Shown: in pieces, positions 26,930-38,064 of the stretch
Layout: every line of letters starts with the position of its first letter
Position numbering within the stretch: the stretch's first letter is position 1
Assembly: GCA_001600875.1 (NCBI GenBank)
Contig: BCLD01000007.1
Location: 770,238-834,237 of the forward strand
Source of the DNA: Solicoccozyma terricola
Taxonomy: Eukaryota; Basidiomycota; Tremellomycetes; Filobasidiales; Piskurozymaceae
Reading direction: 5' to 3'
DNA: 64,000 nucleotides
Program-made: the position numbers and the translations under genes
Notes under the pieces: generated by a model
Told to the model about the DNA's origin: nothing
Database searches by the model: none
Seen by the model: the letters and a program-made list of their open reading frames with translations, nothing else

Positions 26930-29117
26930 ATGGCATCCTCCACTCCTCCCGACCGGGGGATCCTGCCATCGTCAGCTAGCCGCGCGGCACCATGGCTCAA
27001 CGCAGACTACTCAAAGGTCCGTTCAGCTACTCCCTTCCTTGATATGGATGTCTTGAGGGTCCCAGGCAGTACAACACCCAGTGCTTTGGTGGATGCTTCG
27101 TCTGTTGGCTGCCAGAAAATACGCATGGATGATTTCAAGGAGTATTTGAAGAAGGAATGGAGGCGCGCGAATCAAAGTCATCGCCAGCAAGTGAGTTTGG
27201 CGGTTTCTCTGCCTTGGCCCAAATGCTGACAAGACTATACCAGCCTGGCTTCACGTCAGAAACTATCCAACAACTCTTCTGCAATGCTTTGCCAGAGTCT
27301 CTTCGTATGGAGGATGGCCAAGCTTGTCGCATCGGATGTTCCAGGATCCATCCCGAATTCCTCTACCTGGTGGAACCGTCTATGGATTTCCTCGACGAAC
27401 GAGGACAACCAGTCTCTCCCATTCAAGCCGCTCTTGCAGCTGGATATCGTCGGAACCCAAGGTTATTTCCAATCTTCAACGAGATCCAAGCAACAGATGG
27501 CGACCTGGTTACATATAATGAGCTGAGAAACTGTTCGCGACCGATCGTGGATTGCACCCAGCCAACCAACTACATGATTGGGCTTTTTGTACGTGATAGT
27601 TCTATTGTTGTGCGCCGTTAACAGTGGTCTGACCATCATTCCAATGCAGAGGAGTATCTATCTAGGTATCTCAATGGACCCAACGCCTCGAAAGAAGGAG
27701 CATCTCCGTGGAGAAATGCCAGCAAATGCACTTCTAGGTGCTTTGATCAAGAAAGCCAAGGAGGAGGACGAGCCGATACGTATTCATGGTATCATTGAGT
27801 GGGATGGCAACACACCAGTCATGATGCTTCTGTTCTGGGAATCTGTGTTCATCGCGGCGACTGGGAGTGCGGATCCCAAGGCAGCTCATCGAACTCAGCA
27901 CCGTGTCATCATTCTCAAGGAGAATCCCGGTCAGCGTCTTCCTCTTCGAATGATTATAGCCTGCTGGCTTCTATACTGCGAGGACGCTGAGAAGTTGATG
28001 TTAGCAAAGGAGGCTGGGGAGGCGGTAAATGTTCCACCCTCTCGAAACTATATTCGGTACCAGGCATGGATGGAGAAAACTGGGAGAATGACTGAACGTG
28101 AGTGGGTGACTTGATTGATTCTTTGTTTGGGTCCATATCCGCGAAGACCATGCTCCCGTTAGGGAGCTCTTCTTGGGCGAGCGAAGAGAGCCTTCAAATC
28201 TTCGCGGAGCGAAGAGTATCGTCTCCTGCGAATGGAGTGAGGAATACAATACTCTTGCCCGAGAGCGAAGAGACCTATACTCTCACACTCTTCGCGAACG
28301 GAGTGAGCAATTTTCTTCCCGGAAGGAGGACCATTCTCTTCCTCAAACGTGGATTATGTTCGTGGACACAGACTACGCATAGAGTGGTGCCGATGATGAA
28401 AGCAGTCTTTCAGCGGGTGGTGGAGGTGAGTGAGTTTGCAGCGGAGATGACTGTGTGCTCTGTCTGACTGGTCACCCCCACCCAGCATCCACTCCAAGGC
28501 AATCTCGTTCACATACTTCCTCTCCTCCCAACATCTCCCGTTTGGTACCTCACCCATTCTGATGAACCGCCAATGGTGGTATTCATAGGTCAGTCTGATG
28601 TGGGACAGGCAAAACAGTGAGTCGGAATCGGTGCGGTGGGTTGGGGCAATGGATGGCTCAGGTTGGTCCCTCCACTCCCTCTGTCAGACCATCACACCCT
28701 TTGGAAATCAGTAATGTCTGGATCATCTTGCAAAGACAAGCCATCACCTCATGGACCATCTTATCAACTATCAACCCACTGCAGAGCATCCTGGTCATCT
28801 GTCATGATACACTGGGGGAGGAGATGTGGGTGGAACTGCCTGTGGAGATCAAGGCCAAGAAGTTGGAGGCAAGGCTGGAGTGGGTGGGTTGCTCAAATAC
28901 AGAGAAGCCAGCAGTGAAGCCACTTGGATCGGTATCTTCTATCATCAGCAGCCTGTCAATCGATCAGGTGCTCAACAACATCAGAGGTCAGCAGCGAGTC
29001 GTGGCTGGATTGCCAAGGCAGGTGGGGGTGTGTCAGGTGGATGATGCCACGATAGCGAAATTGCTGGCAGACTTTCCCAATGCAGCGATGTCAAGGATGG
29101 ACGGGGATGCCTTGTAG
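26930..29117 (+). CDS. Unrecognised protein, six exons, intact
   Basis: Exons 26930-27190, 27244-27588, 27650-28097, 28406-28425, 28486-28616 and 28712-29117 join in one frame to 536 residues, ending at TAG. All junctions use GT-AG with consensus-like donors. The start (MASSTPPDRG) follows a TATA motif by 196 bp. Residues 1-90 are polar and end in a basic helix (KEYLKKEWRRANQSH). The middle has a hydrophobic stretch with GIIEWDGN and IIACWLLYCED, and the last 130 residues are leucine-rich and helical. I recognise no domain. The intact frame across six exons argues for a real gene. Intron 3 is 308 nt, four to five times longer than its neighbours, and contains a hairpin cluster. It is the last intact multi-exon gene before the retrotransposon island. 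Confidence 0.6.
28150..28331. repeat. Cluster of about seven consecutive short hairpins in an intron
   Basis: Back-to-back inverted repeats are: GCTCCC/GGGAGC (28,152-28,167), CTCTTC/GAAGAG (28,167-28,188), CTTCGC/GCGAAG (28,200-28,214), CTCC/GGAG (28,223-28,237), CTCTT/AAGAG (28,252-28,272), CTCAC/GTGAG enclosing TTCGCGAA (28,282-28,307) and CTTCC/GGAAG (28,315-28,325). They reuse the same gcgaagag word. They fall inside the long third intron of the 26,930 gene. Confidence 0.75.
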
Positions 29118-29492
29118 ACAATGATTCAGTATGAATTCACCCTTTGACGATGATACCTCCATCCTTTTCTGGCACACGAGTATCGCCATATCATACAACT
29201 ATTTGCCAAAAGAAACCGCTGTTCATAGAGTTACTACTATAGGAAACTCGTATAGTCAACCTTTGCAATCTCTCTCCCCGGCTTGCGATGTTTCCTTGCC
29301 CCTTCTTGTTGGGGCCTATTCCTCGTGCCAATTCCACCACGGCCATCGGGACCATTGTCTTCCTCGTCGTCCTCACTAGGGGGTGGGGTGAGTGTACTAG
29401 TCTCACTGCAGTTCAGGCTACTTTCGTGGTTTGGGGTAGCTTCGCATTTGACCTCGCCTTGGTCAAAGATTCGGTTAATGTCGACCGGGCCT

Positions 29493-31243
29493 TCAATCTC
29501 TTCCTCGATATCTTGATTGTGTTCGATACCTTGACCTCCTGTAGTTCGATATGTTCTTGATCAAGATCGATGCCTTGACCCTGGTTTCGGCCGGCATCCA
29601 GCAAACGATTACGATTGAAAGTGAGAACAGAAGGCTGACGTTCCAAACCTTGACAGACAGGGGGAACACTGCTGCTAGGAGCTGGACGTGTTGAATCGAA
29701 AACAAAACATCAGTCAAGGTCACCACCATAAACACACTGACCACACTCACAAGGAGTCTCGCCATATCCCCTAGTCATCGTCGATGCACCACGATGAAAA
29801 CGAGGGGAGATGTTAATAGCACCCTTAGCCTTCACAGTCGATATGAGTTGGTTGATGGGCTCAGAGTTATCCATCTCCTTGCATGCAAGCCCCAAAGTGT
29901 CAGGGACAAACTCTTTCAACAGAACAAGCATCACTCGGTTGACCTTCCCTTGCAAAGCTTCAATCTCATCGATGTGAGCCCTGGTTGGAGCTTCCGTGTT
30001 TCGAACCTTTTCTAGATGGGTGACAACCACACCCATGGTGTCGATAAGAGTCGAGACCTAGGCCTGAATTTCTACCGCCTTGACTGTCTTGAGGCTGCAG
30101 GAGCCAGAGCCATTGTTGTTGCACTCACTGCAGTACGAGGTGAGAGCATCTGGGAGGCAAAGAACCAGCACGCTTAGCCGAGTTTAGTGGGCAGGGGAAA
30201 TGATTTTGACATAAAGCAATGTGGAGGGCGAAAAGCGCCAAAGTCTAGGGTTGGAAGTTACAGAGAAGCGAGAAGCATGGAAGACAAAAGTGGAGATGAT
30301 GGTCAATTAGTTCTGCTGAAGGGAAAGGGGGGAGGAACACCATTTGAAGTGTTTTGGTTTGGTAGCCAACCCTGTGGGAGATTGTCCCATGCCGCTCACT
30401 CTTTTCCTCAATTGATCCGTTGAGTATGCTGGTGAAATCATGGGTAACCAATGACGTTTTGAAGAGCATGGCATTTGTCATAGAGTGTAGACTGAGGTGG
30501 GAGTTGAAGACCAATGGAAGCAGCGAGAGTTGAGACCTGATGCAAATTTGTGCCACTTAATGCTCGGCCATTGAGAGGAAATTTTTCAATAACCTCATTG
30601 GAGTCGATCCTCATCCACAGGTACAATGCCAACGAAGTTTCAGGATCGGGTGGCTTGCATGTGGATCCTAAGAAAGTGACGGGATGGTGAGCAAGGAAGG
30701 TTAGAGAGGTCGGCTGCAGACTCACGAGATGGTGCTGCATATGGCATTAGCATCTACCTGTCATCAGCGATTCTTGACCCTACCACCTAGTCGGTTTTCC
30801 TAGATCCCTCTTGCCACTTCAACTGCATTGACTCGGTTCTCAGCATTCTGCATAGCATTTTGGAATGGAGCACGACCATTGCCCAGGTCAAGGACATTGT
30901 GGTGGAGACCCTCCCCATTTTCATGCACATGGACCAGTGAGGCATCGATAATGTTCAACCTGTCATCCATACCACCAAGACAACCATTAACATTGTCGAG
31001 ACTGGCGTTCATATCGCCAAGATGACCATCAACATTGTCGAGCCTGGCCTTGACACCAGTGATATCATCCTTCATTGTGATGATGTCATCCTTGATGGCA
31101 GTGATGTCAAGTCTTAGTGGAGCAATTGCCCTGGAGACAATGTGGCTGATAGCATCGAGTGCAGCTTGATCGAGACCTGAAGTGGCAGTTCCTTTGTTAT
31201 TGAGCGAGAAGGTAGCGAGATGGAGTGCTGGGGTGGTGGCTGG
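29493..31243 (-). pseudogene. Coiled-coil gene cut off by an X-family LTR
   Basis: The minus strand carries exon-like pieces. The first, 31,243 down to 30,800, is open right up to the LTR boundary and encodes repeats such as MKDDITGVKARLDNVDG and DMNASLDNVNG, a heptad-like coiled coil. Others lie at about 30,438-30,740 and 29,710-30,056 (HIDEIEALQGKVNRVMLVL, also helical), with plausible GT and AG borders. The 5' end is missing because family X begins at 31,244. The exact exon chain downstream is uncertain and I do not recognise the protein. It may be one gene or two. Confidence 0.4.
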
Positions 31244-31374
31244 TGTAACGATCTAATGACGATCGTCACACCCGAGGATAGACGAGTCACTTGACTCTCT
31301 ATTCGATATCGATCAGCGTTCGTGGGGTCTAGGCGTATCGGGACAGAGTCGGGCAGATCCATGTAGATTCATCT

Positions 31375-31769
31375 TGTCACGGACCTTAGGACTATCACCA
31401 AGGGACTTGACTAAGAACTGGATGACTCTTGCCTCTTGCTGACTAAGAGTGGCTGACTAAGACTTGACTTGGACTGGTGCCGTGATTACTTGATGACTAA
31501 GATGATGGTGTGATAGTCCAACCTTGTTTGTATGACAAGGGTATTGACATATGATAATCTTTCCTGAGGAAAGAGTCCAAGAGGGGGTCTACAACAGTGA
31601 TCTAGGTTTCCTTATATACCTGTTCTGGACTGGTGGCAAACAGCAATGACAAATCGGTCATGACTGTTGCTTATCAATCATCTGCTTAGCAATCAATCCG
31701 GAACTTGAGAGTTGCTTAGCAATCAATCCGGAACTTGCCACTGTTGCCACTGTGGTTCGATTCATGACA
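31375..31769 (+). mobile_element. Solo LTR, family Y, TSD CATCT
   Basis: The element runs from TGTCACGGACC to GATTCATGACA and is flanked by CATCT at 31,370-31,374 and 31,770-31,774. The uninterrupted X copy at 47,220 shows the empty site. A second Y copy lies at 59,298-59,758. The two share most of their length and differ in an internal set of short repeats (gcaatcaatccgg here, tagcaagttcca there). Confidence 0.85.
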
Positions 31770-32240
31770 CATCTACATGTGTGCATGTGTGTATGAGCAG
31801 AGCTGCTCTACTAAGTGTGTCTACGTTCGAGTGCCTATGGCAATGGTCGGTCGTGTAATGCAGTGGTCACTAAGAGTGGTGCATACAATTGATAATATTG
31901 CTCAAGGGAAGGGAGCAATATTAGGATATGTAGAAAGGCTACCTTTAAGTATGTAGAATGGACGGGAACACCTGGCTACTTGCCATGCTGTCCAGGCCAT
32001 ACTGTCTGAAGCTGCATTGTCCCACAGAGGCCATATTGGAGATACGGGAGTTCATGTTCGACCGATCCGTAATGCCAAGCTACGGTAAGGTCATATCACG
32101 ACTTCAGAACGCAGAATCGATCCGGCTTGAGGGTGTGTGAGCGGCGAGAGTATGTCTTGGGCAAATCCGGGCGGATTTGGATGGATCCATCTGATGGGGG
32201 CCATGTCTGAGATGGCGTGAGTCGATTCAGCCGCTGTCGG

Positions 32241-32357
32241 TGAACAGGTGCGGTGGAAACGGTCTGTGATGTCTGGCTGTCTAACTACGTCTACAAAGCG
32301 CGTCTACAAACACCTGATGAGGTGCGAGGCCACTGTGAGAACTGCACCGTGTGCACA
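32241..32357 (-). repeat. 3' LTR of the Gypsy element
   Basis: 117 bp, TG...CA on the minus strand, preceded (minus strand) by a purine tract. It matches 38,065-38,181 except at two positions. Confidence 0.88.
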
Positions 32358-32525
32358 TCCCCACCCAGAAAAGAGCGAAACATCGTGAAGCGAGAAAAGA
32401 GAAGGAAAGAGACGAAAGCTTGGAGGTTGACAATTTGTGGTGAAAGGGGATAGAAATATCGTTAAAGAAGGTCGTAATCGAAGAGAAATAGCCGAGAATG
32501 GAAGCCGCCTTTGTGTGTTTAAAGT

Positions 32526-35500
32526 TCAGTGAGAGAGAGAGCCCGTGTACGGCTTGATTCGGTTATCCGCGCAGCGGCCTCGTACAGGAATCCCATCCGG
32601 GGTTTTGAGTGTAACTGAACCACGGCCGACGGTGAGGACTACGTAAGGGCCTTTCCACTTGACCCGGAGTTTGCGACCCGTAGAATGTGTGTTGTCCAGC
32701 GTACCATCATATCGGAGAACGAGATCGCCTACGGAGACTTTTTTCATGGTCGGGGTGTCGTGGGCCTTGGCATGTACTTCGATGTCGATGGATCGCAGTT
32801 GTCTCTCCATTTGGGAGGCCTGTATGTGGTCTGGTGTGGTCGCGGATTTGTTGGGGGGAACGCCAAAGACGACCTCACGTGGGGTATAGCTGGCGAGGTG
32901 ATGGATGACACGGTCGTTGAGGATGGCGACGGCGGCGGGGAGTTGTGTCGGCCAGGTCTTTTCGCCGTTGCCTTGGGACAGGGGTGTCTGCTGGTCGGCT
33001 GGGATATTTGTTAACCGGCGCAAACGGTCGAGAACCAAGTGATTGGCGGACTCGATGATGCCTACGTGGTCGTACGGCGCTGATGTCTCCAGTTCGATGG
33101 TGTTTGTTTGGAGGTATTTAGATACCTGTTGGTTGATGAACGGGGAACCATTGTCGACATAGATAGACCTGGGAAGGGTATATTTCTGACGGAGGTCTTC
33201 GAGCGCGAATATGGTAGAAGCCGCATTTCCAGCGTGTGGGAAGGTCCAAGTCCAAATGAATCTCGAGTAGACGTCGATGGCGACTAAGATGGTGCACTCG
33301 CCTGTGAGGGCTAGGGGCATGGCGACGTAGTCGAGGGCGACCATATCGAAGACGTTGAATCTGGAAACCGAGCGCAGGAGGTACTTTTGAAGTTTCGGTC
33401 CGAATTGTTGACATGCTTCACATGCGGTGATGACGCTCTGGAGATGGATCCTCATCTTAGGCCAGATGTACTTTGCTGTTAAGGCGCGCATACACATGTC
33501 CCTACCCCAATGTCCGTGAGTGTCGTGGTGAGATTTCGCTAAGAGAAGGCCTTCCTTGTTGGGGAGCACCTCGATGGGGAGACTCGTTGACTTCGATGTT
33601 GTCCAAAGCTTGGCGCCATCGATCCAGTACGCTGCTGCACGTCGAGAGATGCCATCTTCGTCGGAAGGGAACCATCCGGAGAGGAAATCGACAATGGGTG
33701 CGAATGAGTCACCACGAAAGCGATCGCGGAGTGCCATGTTATCGTCGATGGCGAGCCTCCTACAAGCGACGAGGAGAGCCTTGGTTTGGAGGGGGTCGTC
33801 GGTAGTTTCCGGCGCTGGGGTCGGGTCCGGATTGCGACTGAGAGCGTCGGCGACGAAGTTGTCCTTGCCGGGTTTGTGGATCAGATGAATGATGTGGTGT
33901 GCGCTGATAGCTTCTTTCCAGCGAGCTTGAAGTCCAGACGTATTGGGCTTATTGAGGATACCCTTGACCACGATACAGTCGGTGTAGACGATTATGGGCT
34001 GGCCTCTGGTATATTCATCAAATCTATCTAAGGACCACTTGAGGGCGGCGAGTTCTAACATGTAGGAATGACGGGTTTTCTCTCCTTTGGTTGTCGTCTT
34101 GCTCGCGAACATGATAGTTTTTTTCTCGGAGTTGATGATTTGGAATAATTCGGCGCCGAAACCGATGGCTGAAGCATCGACGTCGATGTAAAAGGGGGTG
34201 GCCGGGTTCGTATACGTAGGGTCACGAATGACTGGGAAAGTAGCGAGGGCCTGCTGAAGCTGGGTCATGGCTTTGGAATGCTCGTCTGTCCATTCGCTGA
34301 AGATGTTCTTGCGTTCGAGCGTGCGTTTGTAAGCACCTTTGGTGGGGTCTGACCTGTTACCGATGTTGAAGAGCGTAGTCAAGGGAGCGGCGATGGAGCT
34401 AAAATTCGGGATCATGGACCGGTAAAAGCCACATGTATTGACGAAAGAGAGCACCTGCATAGCTGTTTGCGGTCTCGGCCAGCATAGTATCGCGGCGACT
34501 TTAGTCGGGTCCGGTGTTACTCCGTGGCGGCCGACGATCTGGCCTCCGAGAGTGGCTTCGGCAACGAATAAGGTAGTCTTGGTCGGGGAAAACATCAACT
34601 TTGATGTCCACGCAAGGTCTAATAGTTGTGTCAAATGTAGGAGTCCCTGTTCGAAAGAGTTGTTGCTGAGGACGACGTCATCCATCCAATAATCCATGGG
34701 GCCGGGGTATAGGATGGGTTTGAAAGCGTTTGCCATGCCAATTTGCTCTGTAGCCGGCGAACCAGTTAAGCCCATCGGCATCCTATCGTATTTCATGTAC
34801 CCTCGGCCAGGAACGAAAAAGGCGGTATATGGTCGGGACTCTTCATCCAAGGGGTACGCGTAGAAAGCTCCCATGAGATCGAGAACGCTAAGGTACGTTT
34901 TGCCGCTGTGCCTTCCGAGTATTGCCTCGAGGTTTCCTGGGAGGAATGGTGGTACGATGGTGGCGGTGTTCAGCCTTCTGAAATCATGGCACAGTCGATA
35001 GGAGATGGGTTTGGAGTCGATGTTGACCGGAACGACCATGGACGGATCGTTTAAGGCTTGTTGTGCTAAGTCTTGAACCTCTTCCTTCGTGACTACCGCG
35101 GCAGACGAACGCTTCGGAGCCATGACGACAGCGGAGCAGCAACGGACATCCTCGGGGGCGATGGGACTGATGATCTTAGCTCGGAGCAGTAAGTCGACTT
35201 GTTCGTATAGGCTTTGCGTGATTGGTGGGGTGAGTCGGCGGGTCCTCGCCGTCGTGGTGAGTGGGATGGCGGGGTCGATAACGAGCTTGTGGCTGCCGCA
35301 TGTCGTTATCTGAATATCGTCCATGGACTCGGCCCATACGTCATGGTAAGAGACGACGAGAGTTCGGAGGCGCTTCAATTGAGACTCTGTGAGGTCGGCA
35401 CCCTTTTTGATCGCGTTCCAGATCCTCATTGGTCGGCCGACTGGTTCGTTCGTGGATGTATCCGGCAGAGGGGTATGCGGTGGGAAGGTCGCAGCTTTCT

Positions 35501-36158
35501 CGGTCGCGATTTGTGTCAGCCAGAGGGTCTTTTCGGGTCGATTTGGCCGATCCAGGAGGGACTTGAAGGAGCACCATGTCTGTCCGCATTGTATGCGTAG
35601 TAGGTCGGATCCATAATTGTGGATACCCTTTACTTGCCGGAGCCAAGGGAGGCCTAAGAGGACGCTCCATGAATCGGAGGATTGTAGGACTTCAAAGGTG
35701 ACTGGGACTTCGATGAGATGGGAGCCCTGCTGGAGAGTGACAACGAGATCGACGGTGCCTTTGGATGGTTTAATGGACCCATCGGCCAGGCGGACCACCG
35801 TTGAGGAAACTGAGAGCGGTCCGATGACGGATCGGTGAGCACCATAGAAGGCCCAATCGAGAACGTTCATCATCGCGCCGTCGTCAACGTATAATGCAGA
35901 GCCGGCGGAAAAGACTGCTTCGCCCTGCCTAAGGGTGTGCGGGAGCGCGAAAGGGAAGTGTTGTTTGAATGGCATGGAGGGGTAGAGTTCGTGGACGAGG
36001 TCTGGGTTCTGGACCGTGGGGGTGGGGGTAATGGGGTTGGGTTGTATGTTCTGATCGTCGATAGTATGTGCACCCCCGTCCGGGTCCGGAGGTCGTGGAG
36101 GACTTTGTAAGTTGTGGGTACCCGCCATCCTTAGAGCTGATACCCGTTGGCTTTTCCC
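32526..36158 (-). CDS. pol: Gypsy Pol polyprotein: protease, reverse transcriptase, RNase H, integrase
   Basis: The frame is open from 36,377 but its first 75 codons overlap gag, so the real product probably starts at the slippery site near 36,152-36,158 or at the ATG two bases after the gag stop. Domains in order: aspartic protease (ALYVDDGAMMNVL), reverse transcriptase (FRRLNTATIVPPF, YLSVLDLMGAFYAYPL, MPMGLTGSP, DYWMDDVVL), RNase H (PFYIDVDASAIGFGAELF, LELAALKWSLDRF, IVYTDC) and integrase (zinc part H...H-C-C in HDTHGHWG and CEACQQFG; catalytic D, D, E in LDYVAMP, IYVDNGSPF and HVGIIESAN). The order RT-RNaseH-IN is Ty3/Gypsy. I see no chromodomain. The protease has DDG for the usual D-S/T-G, and the polymerase box reads W-M-D-D rather than Y-x-D-D. 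Confidence 0.93.
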   Translation of the reverse strand, partial: GKSQRVSALRMAGTHNLQSPPRPPDPDGGAHTIDDQNIQPNPITPTPTVQNPDLVHELYPSMPFKQHFPFALPHTLRQGEAVFSAGSALYVDDGAMMNVLDWAFYGAHRSVIGPLSVSSTVVRLADGSIKPSKGTVDLVVTLQQGSHLIEVPVTFEVLQSSDSWSVLLGLPWLRQVKGIHNYGSDLLRIQCGQTWCSFKSLLDRPNRPEKTLWLTQIATEKAATFPPHTPLPDTSTNEPVGRPMRIWNAIKKGADLTESQLKRLRTLVVSYHDVWAESMDDIQITTCGSHKLVIDPAIPLTTTARTRRLTPPITQSLYEQVDLLLRAKIISPIAPEDVRCCSAVVMAPKRSSAAVVTKEEVQDLAQQALNDPSMVVPVNIDSKPISYRLCHDFRRLNTATIVPPFLPGNLEAILGRHSGKTYLSVLDLMGAFYAYPLDEESRPYTAFFVPGRGYMKYDRMPMGLTGSPATEQIGMANAFKPILYPGPMDYWMDDVVLSNNSFEQGLLHLTQLLDLAWTSKLMFSPTKTTLFVAEATLGGQIVGRHGVTPDPTKVAAILCWPRPQTAMQVLSFVNTCGFYRSMIPNFSSIAAPLTTLFNIGNRSDPTKGAYKRTLERKNIFSEWTDEHSKAMTQLQQALATFPVIRDPTYTNPATPFYIDVDASAIGFGAELFQIINSEKKTIMFASKTTTKGEKTRHSYMLELAALKWSLDRFDEYTRGQPIIVYTDCIVVKGILNKPNTSGLQARWKEAISAHHIIHLIHKPGKDNFVADALSRNPDPTPAPETTDDPLQTKALLVACRRLAIDDNMALRDRFRGDSFAPIVDFLSGWFPSDEDGISRRAAAYWIDGAKLWTTSKSTSLPIEVLPNKEGLLLAKSHHDTHGHWGRDMCMRALTAKYIWPKMRIHLQSVITACEACQQFGPKLQKYLLRSVSRFNVFDMVALDYVAMPLALTGECTILVAIDVYSRFIWTWTFPHAGNAASTIFALEDLRQKYTLPRSIYVDNGSPFINQQVSKYLQTNTIELETSAPYDHVGIIESANHLVLDRLRRLTNIPADQQTPLSQGNGEKTWPTQLPAAVAILNDRVIHHLASYTPREVVFGVPPNKSATTPDHIQASQMERQLRSIDIEVHAKAHDTPTMKKVSVGDLVLRYDGTLDNTHSTGRKLRVKWKGPYVVLTVGRGSVTLKTPDGIPVRGRCADNRIKPYTGSLSH
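36128..36158 (-). promoter_or_regulatory. Probable -1 frameshift site and stop-restart signal between gag and pol
   Basis: On the minus strand the heptamer G GGA AAA (36,158-36,152) lies in the gag frame, 18 nt before the gag TAA (36,133-36,131). Slipping back one base gives GGG AAA AGC and enters the pol frame. Two bases after the stop is an ATG already in the pol frame (TAAGGATG), so coupled reinitiation is an alternative. Confidence 0.6.
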
Positions 36159-37462
36159 TGGGCGAGGTAGGGGTTGTCCAAGTATTCGAGGGACTCTTCG
36201 GGATTGTCGACGTTGTCGAGAGCGTCGGCTTCTGTCAAAGGGTCTTGTTTTTGGATGGAGCGGACAGGAAGAGCGATGGCATTGGACGTGGATGCCGGTG
36301 TGGCGTCTGGGTATGTAACTCGAGTACGGTCCATGTTGATTTGGTTCGCGCGGAAGACAGCGAATCGATAGGAGCACTCTTTAGCAGGAGTAGGAGGGTT
36401 CTTGCAATCGCCTCGGCGGTGACCACGCTGCCCGCAGCGAAAGCATTCGCCGGAAGCGGCTGGCTGAGAGTTCGGAGTCAGGGGGTAGCCGGTCTCTACG
36501 GTTGGCTCCATGTGGACACCGAACTTGAGGTCCCAAGCGGCGAGTTCAGCACGGTGTTGCTCGGAGACGGTTGCGGACGGGATTTGGGCGCGAGGAGAAT
36601 AATTGTTTTGAGGGGCCGGCTGAATGGGCGCTCTGTATGTGTTACTCGCTCGCGGGGATGGGTTCGGATCAGGCTGGTGGTACTGGTTGTATGGGGGAGC
36701 GAAAGGTTGAGGTTGTGTCGGCGCGCGTAACTCCTGCAGCTCCATACGAAGTCGGACGGGCCCTAGTATGGCATTAATCTCTTCTGTAGTCAAATCTCGG
36801 ATAGCCTTAGTGATTTCCGTGAAAGGCTTATCCTCGTAACCTTTGGAGACAAGGAATTGCCTTGTGTACTGCCCCATTTGTCGGAAAAGGTCGCGGACTC
36901 TGGAGACGTCTGGAAACTTGGAGTCGGGGATTTGTCCGGCGAGATCGTCCGCGGCATCGGCGAATATGACATGGCGGAATTCGTTCTTAGCGGGATCTTT
37001 GGAGCCTACGTGTATGTCGGGCAAACGAAGAGCGGCGAAGTCGGCTAGGTATTTCTTGATCTTATTCTTATCCTCCTGATCGTATTTGTCCTTCCAAGCG
37101 GCGACCAATAGCGGGTAGCTGGCCTTGGTGGCGGCGGGTAGGGCATCAAACCAAGCTTCAGCTGGGGAGTCTTTAGCCATCACGGTGGCGAAATATCGTG
37201 GAATCTTAGGGTCGTTGTCCGGTAAGTCTCGATCCATGATGCCCATATCGAAGCATTTCAACCAGTTCTTGTCGGTCCTCCCCGAAAACAGTGGGATTGG
37301 GGCCGGAGCCATCGCGGGAGATGGTCGTTTAGGTGTAGTTGCGGGGGAGGTAAGAGATGGAGGTCGTTGGGTTGGGTTCTTGGTCACGAACGGAGTGGGT
37401 GTATCGAGGCCGAGGTGGAGTAGTTTGAGGTATGTCAAATCTAGGGTCGATCTAGTTGCCAT
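36131..37462 (-). CDS. gag: Gypsy Gag polyprotein with CCHC zinc knuckle
   Basis: 443 codons from the ATG at 37,462 to TAA at 36,131. The N-terminal two-thirds is helical and charged, like retrotransposon capsids (LPAATKASYPLLVAAWKDKYD). A proline-rich stretch follows, then one CCHC knuckle, CFRCGQRGHRRGDC, near residue 345. Gag forms the virus-like particle and binds genomic RNA. It begins about 600 bp inside the 5' LTR. Its end overlaps pol, which lies in the -1 frame relative to gag. Confidence 0.9.
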   Translation of the reverse strand: MATRSTLDLTYLKLLHLGLDTPTPFVTKNPTQRPPSLTSPATTPKRPSPAMAPAPIPLFSGRTDKNWLKCFDMGIMDRDLPDNDPKIPRYFATVMAKDSPAEAWFDALPAATKASYPLLVAAWKDKYDQEDKNKIKKYLADFAALRLPDIHVGSKDPAKNEFRHVIFADAADDLAGQIPDSKFPDVSRVRDLFRQMGQYTRQFLVSKGYEDKPFTEITKAIRDLTTEEINAILGPVRLRMELQELRAPTQPQPFAPPYNQYHQPDPNPSPRASNTYRAPIQPAPQNNYSPRAQIPSATVSEQHRAELAAWDLKFGVHMEPTVETGYPLTPNSQPAASGECFRCGQRGHRRGDCKNPPTPAKECSYRFAVFRANQINMDRTRVTYPDATPASTSNAIALPVRSIQKQDPLTEADALDNVDNPEESLEYLDNPYLAQGKANGYQL

Positions 37463-38064
37463 GTACTTGTGCTCGAACTGTATGGCTCCGTTACTTTATG
37501 ACTCCTGTATGGCTCCAGAGACGTTACTTGAGACTCACGACGTGGATGGTGCTGGCCCTAGGCGGGAGGCGAGTGATCGTGTGACCGTTGGTTTTTCGGT
37601 TGGTTTTGATATGCGGTCGGCGAGCGAGCGAGTGCGGTCGACGCGGAGGGGTCGAGTTCGCTGGTTACGGATCGGGAAGGAAGCGGATGGTGTAGGAGTG
37701 GTACTGGATGAGAATATGCTGGTCTTGTATTCCGACCACTTGATGATCAGGCTGTGCGGGAGAATGCTGATGACTGTATCCGTGTGCCGGTTGGTCCGTT
37801 GGGAAGGCCCAGGAAACGGGTTTGAGAGTGACTGATGGTGCCCTCGAAAGCCAAGGAGGTGATATCGTCCGGGTGGACCGCGGCGAGTCTGAGGAGCTTG
37901 TATAGGTGTAACTTGTGATCAATTGCGGGTATATAGGAGAACGCGTTTTTGTTGATCAAACCGGTGAGGATTTTTTCGCAGATTTCGGCGAGGGAGTTGG
38001 TGAATTGGGAATCCACTTGAGCGTCGTTGGACATGGAAGGTTCAAATGCTCGGTCTGGTCACCA

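Noticed and set aside
32659..37079. Plus-strand frames opposite gag and pol (up to 220 codons)
   Set aside because: They are antisense shadows of a well-supported retrotransposon; no motif or splice logic supports them.
37463..38064. Extra gene in the Gypsy leader (plus-strand frame at 37,125-37,835)
   Set aside because: The region lies between the primer-binding site and gag and has no recognisable product; it is the untranslated leader.
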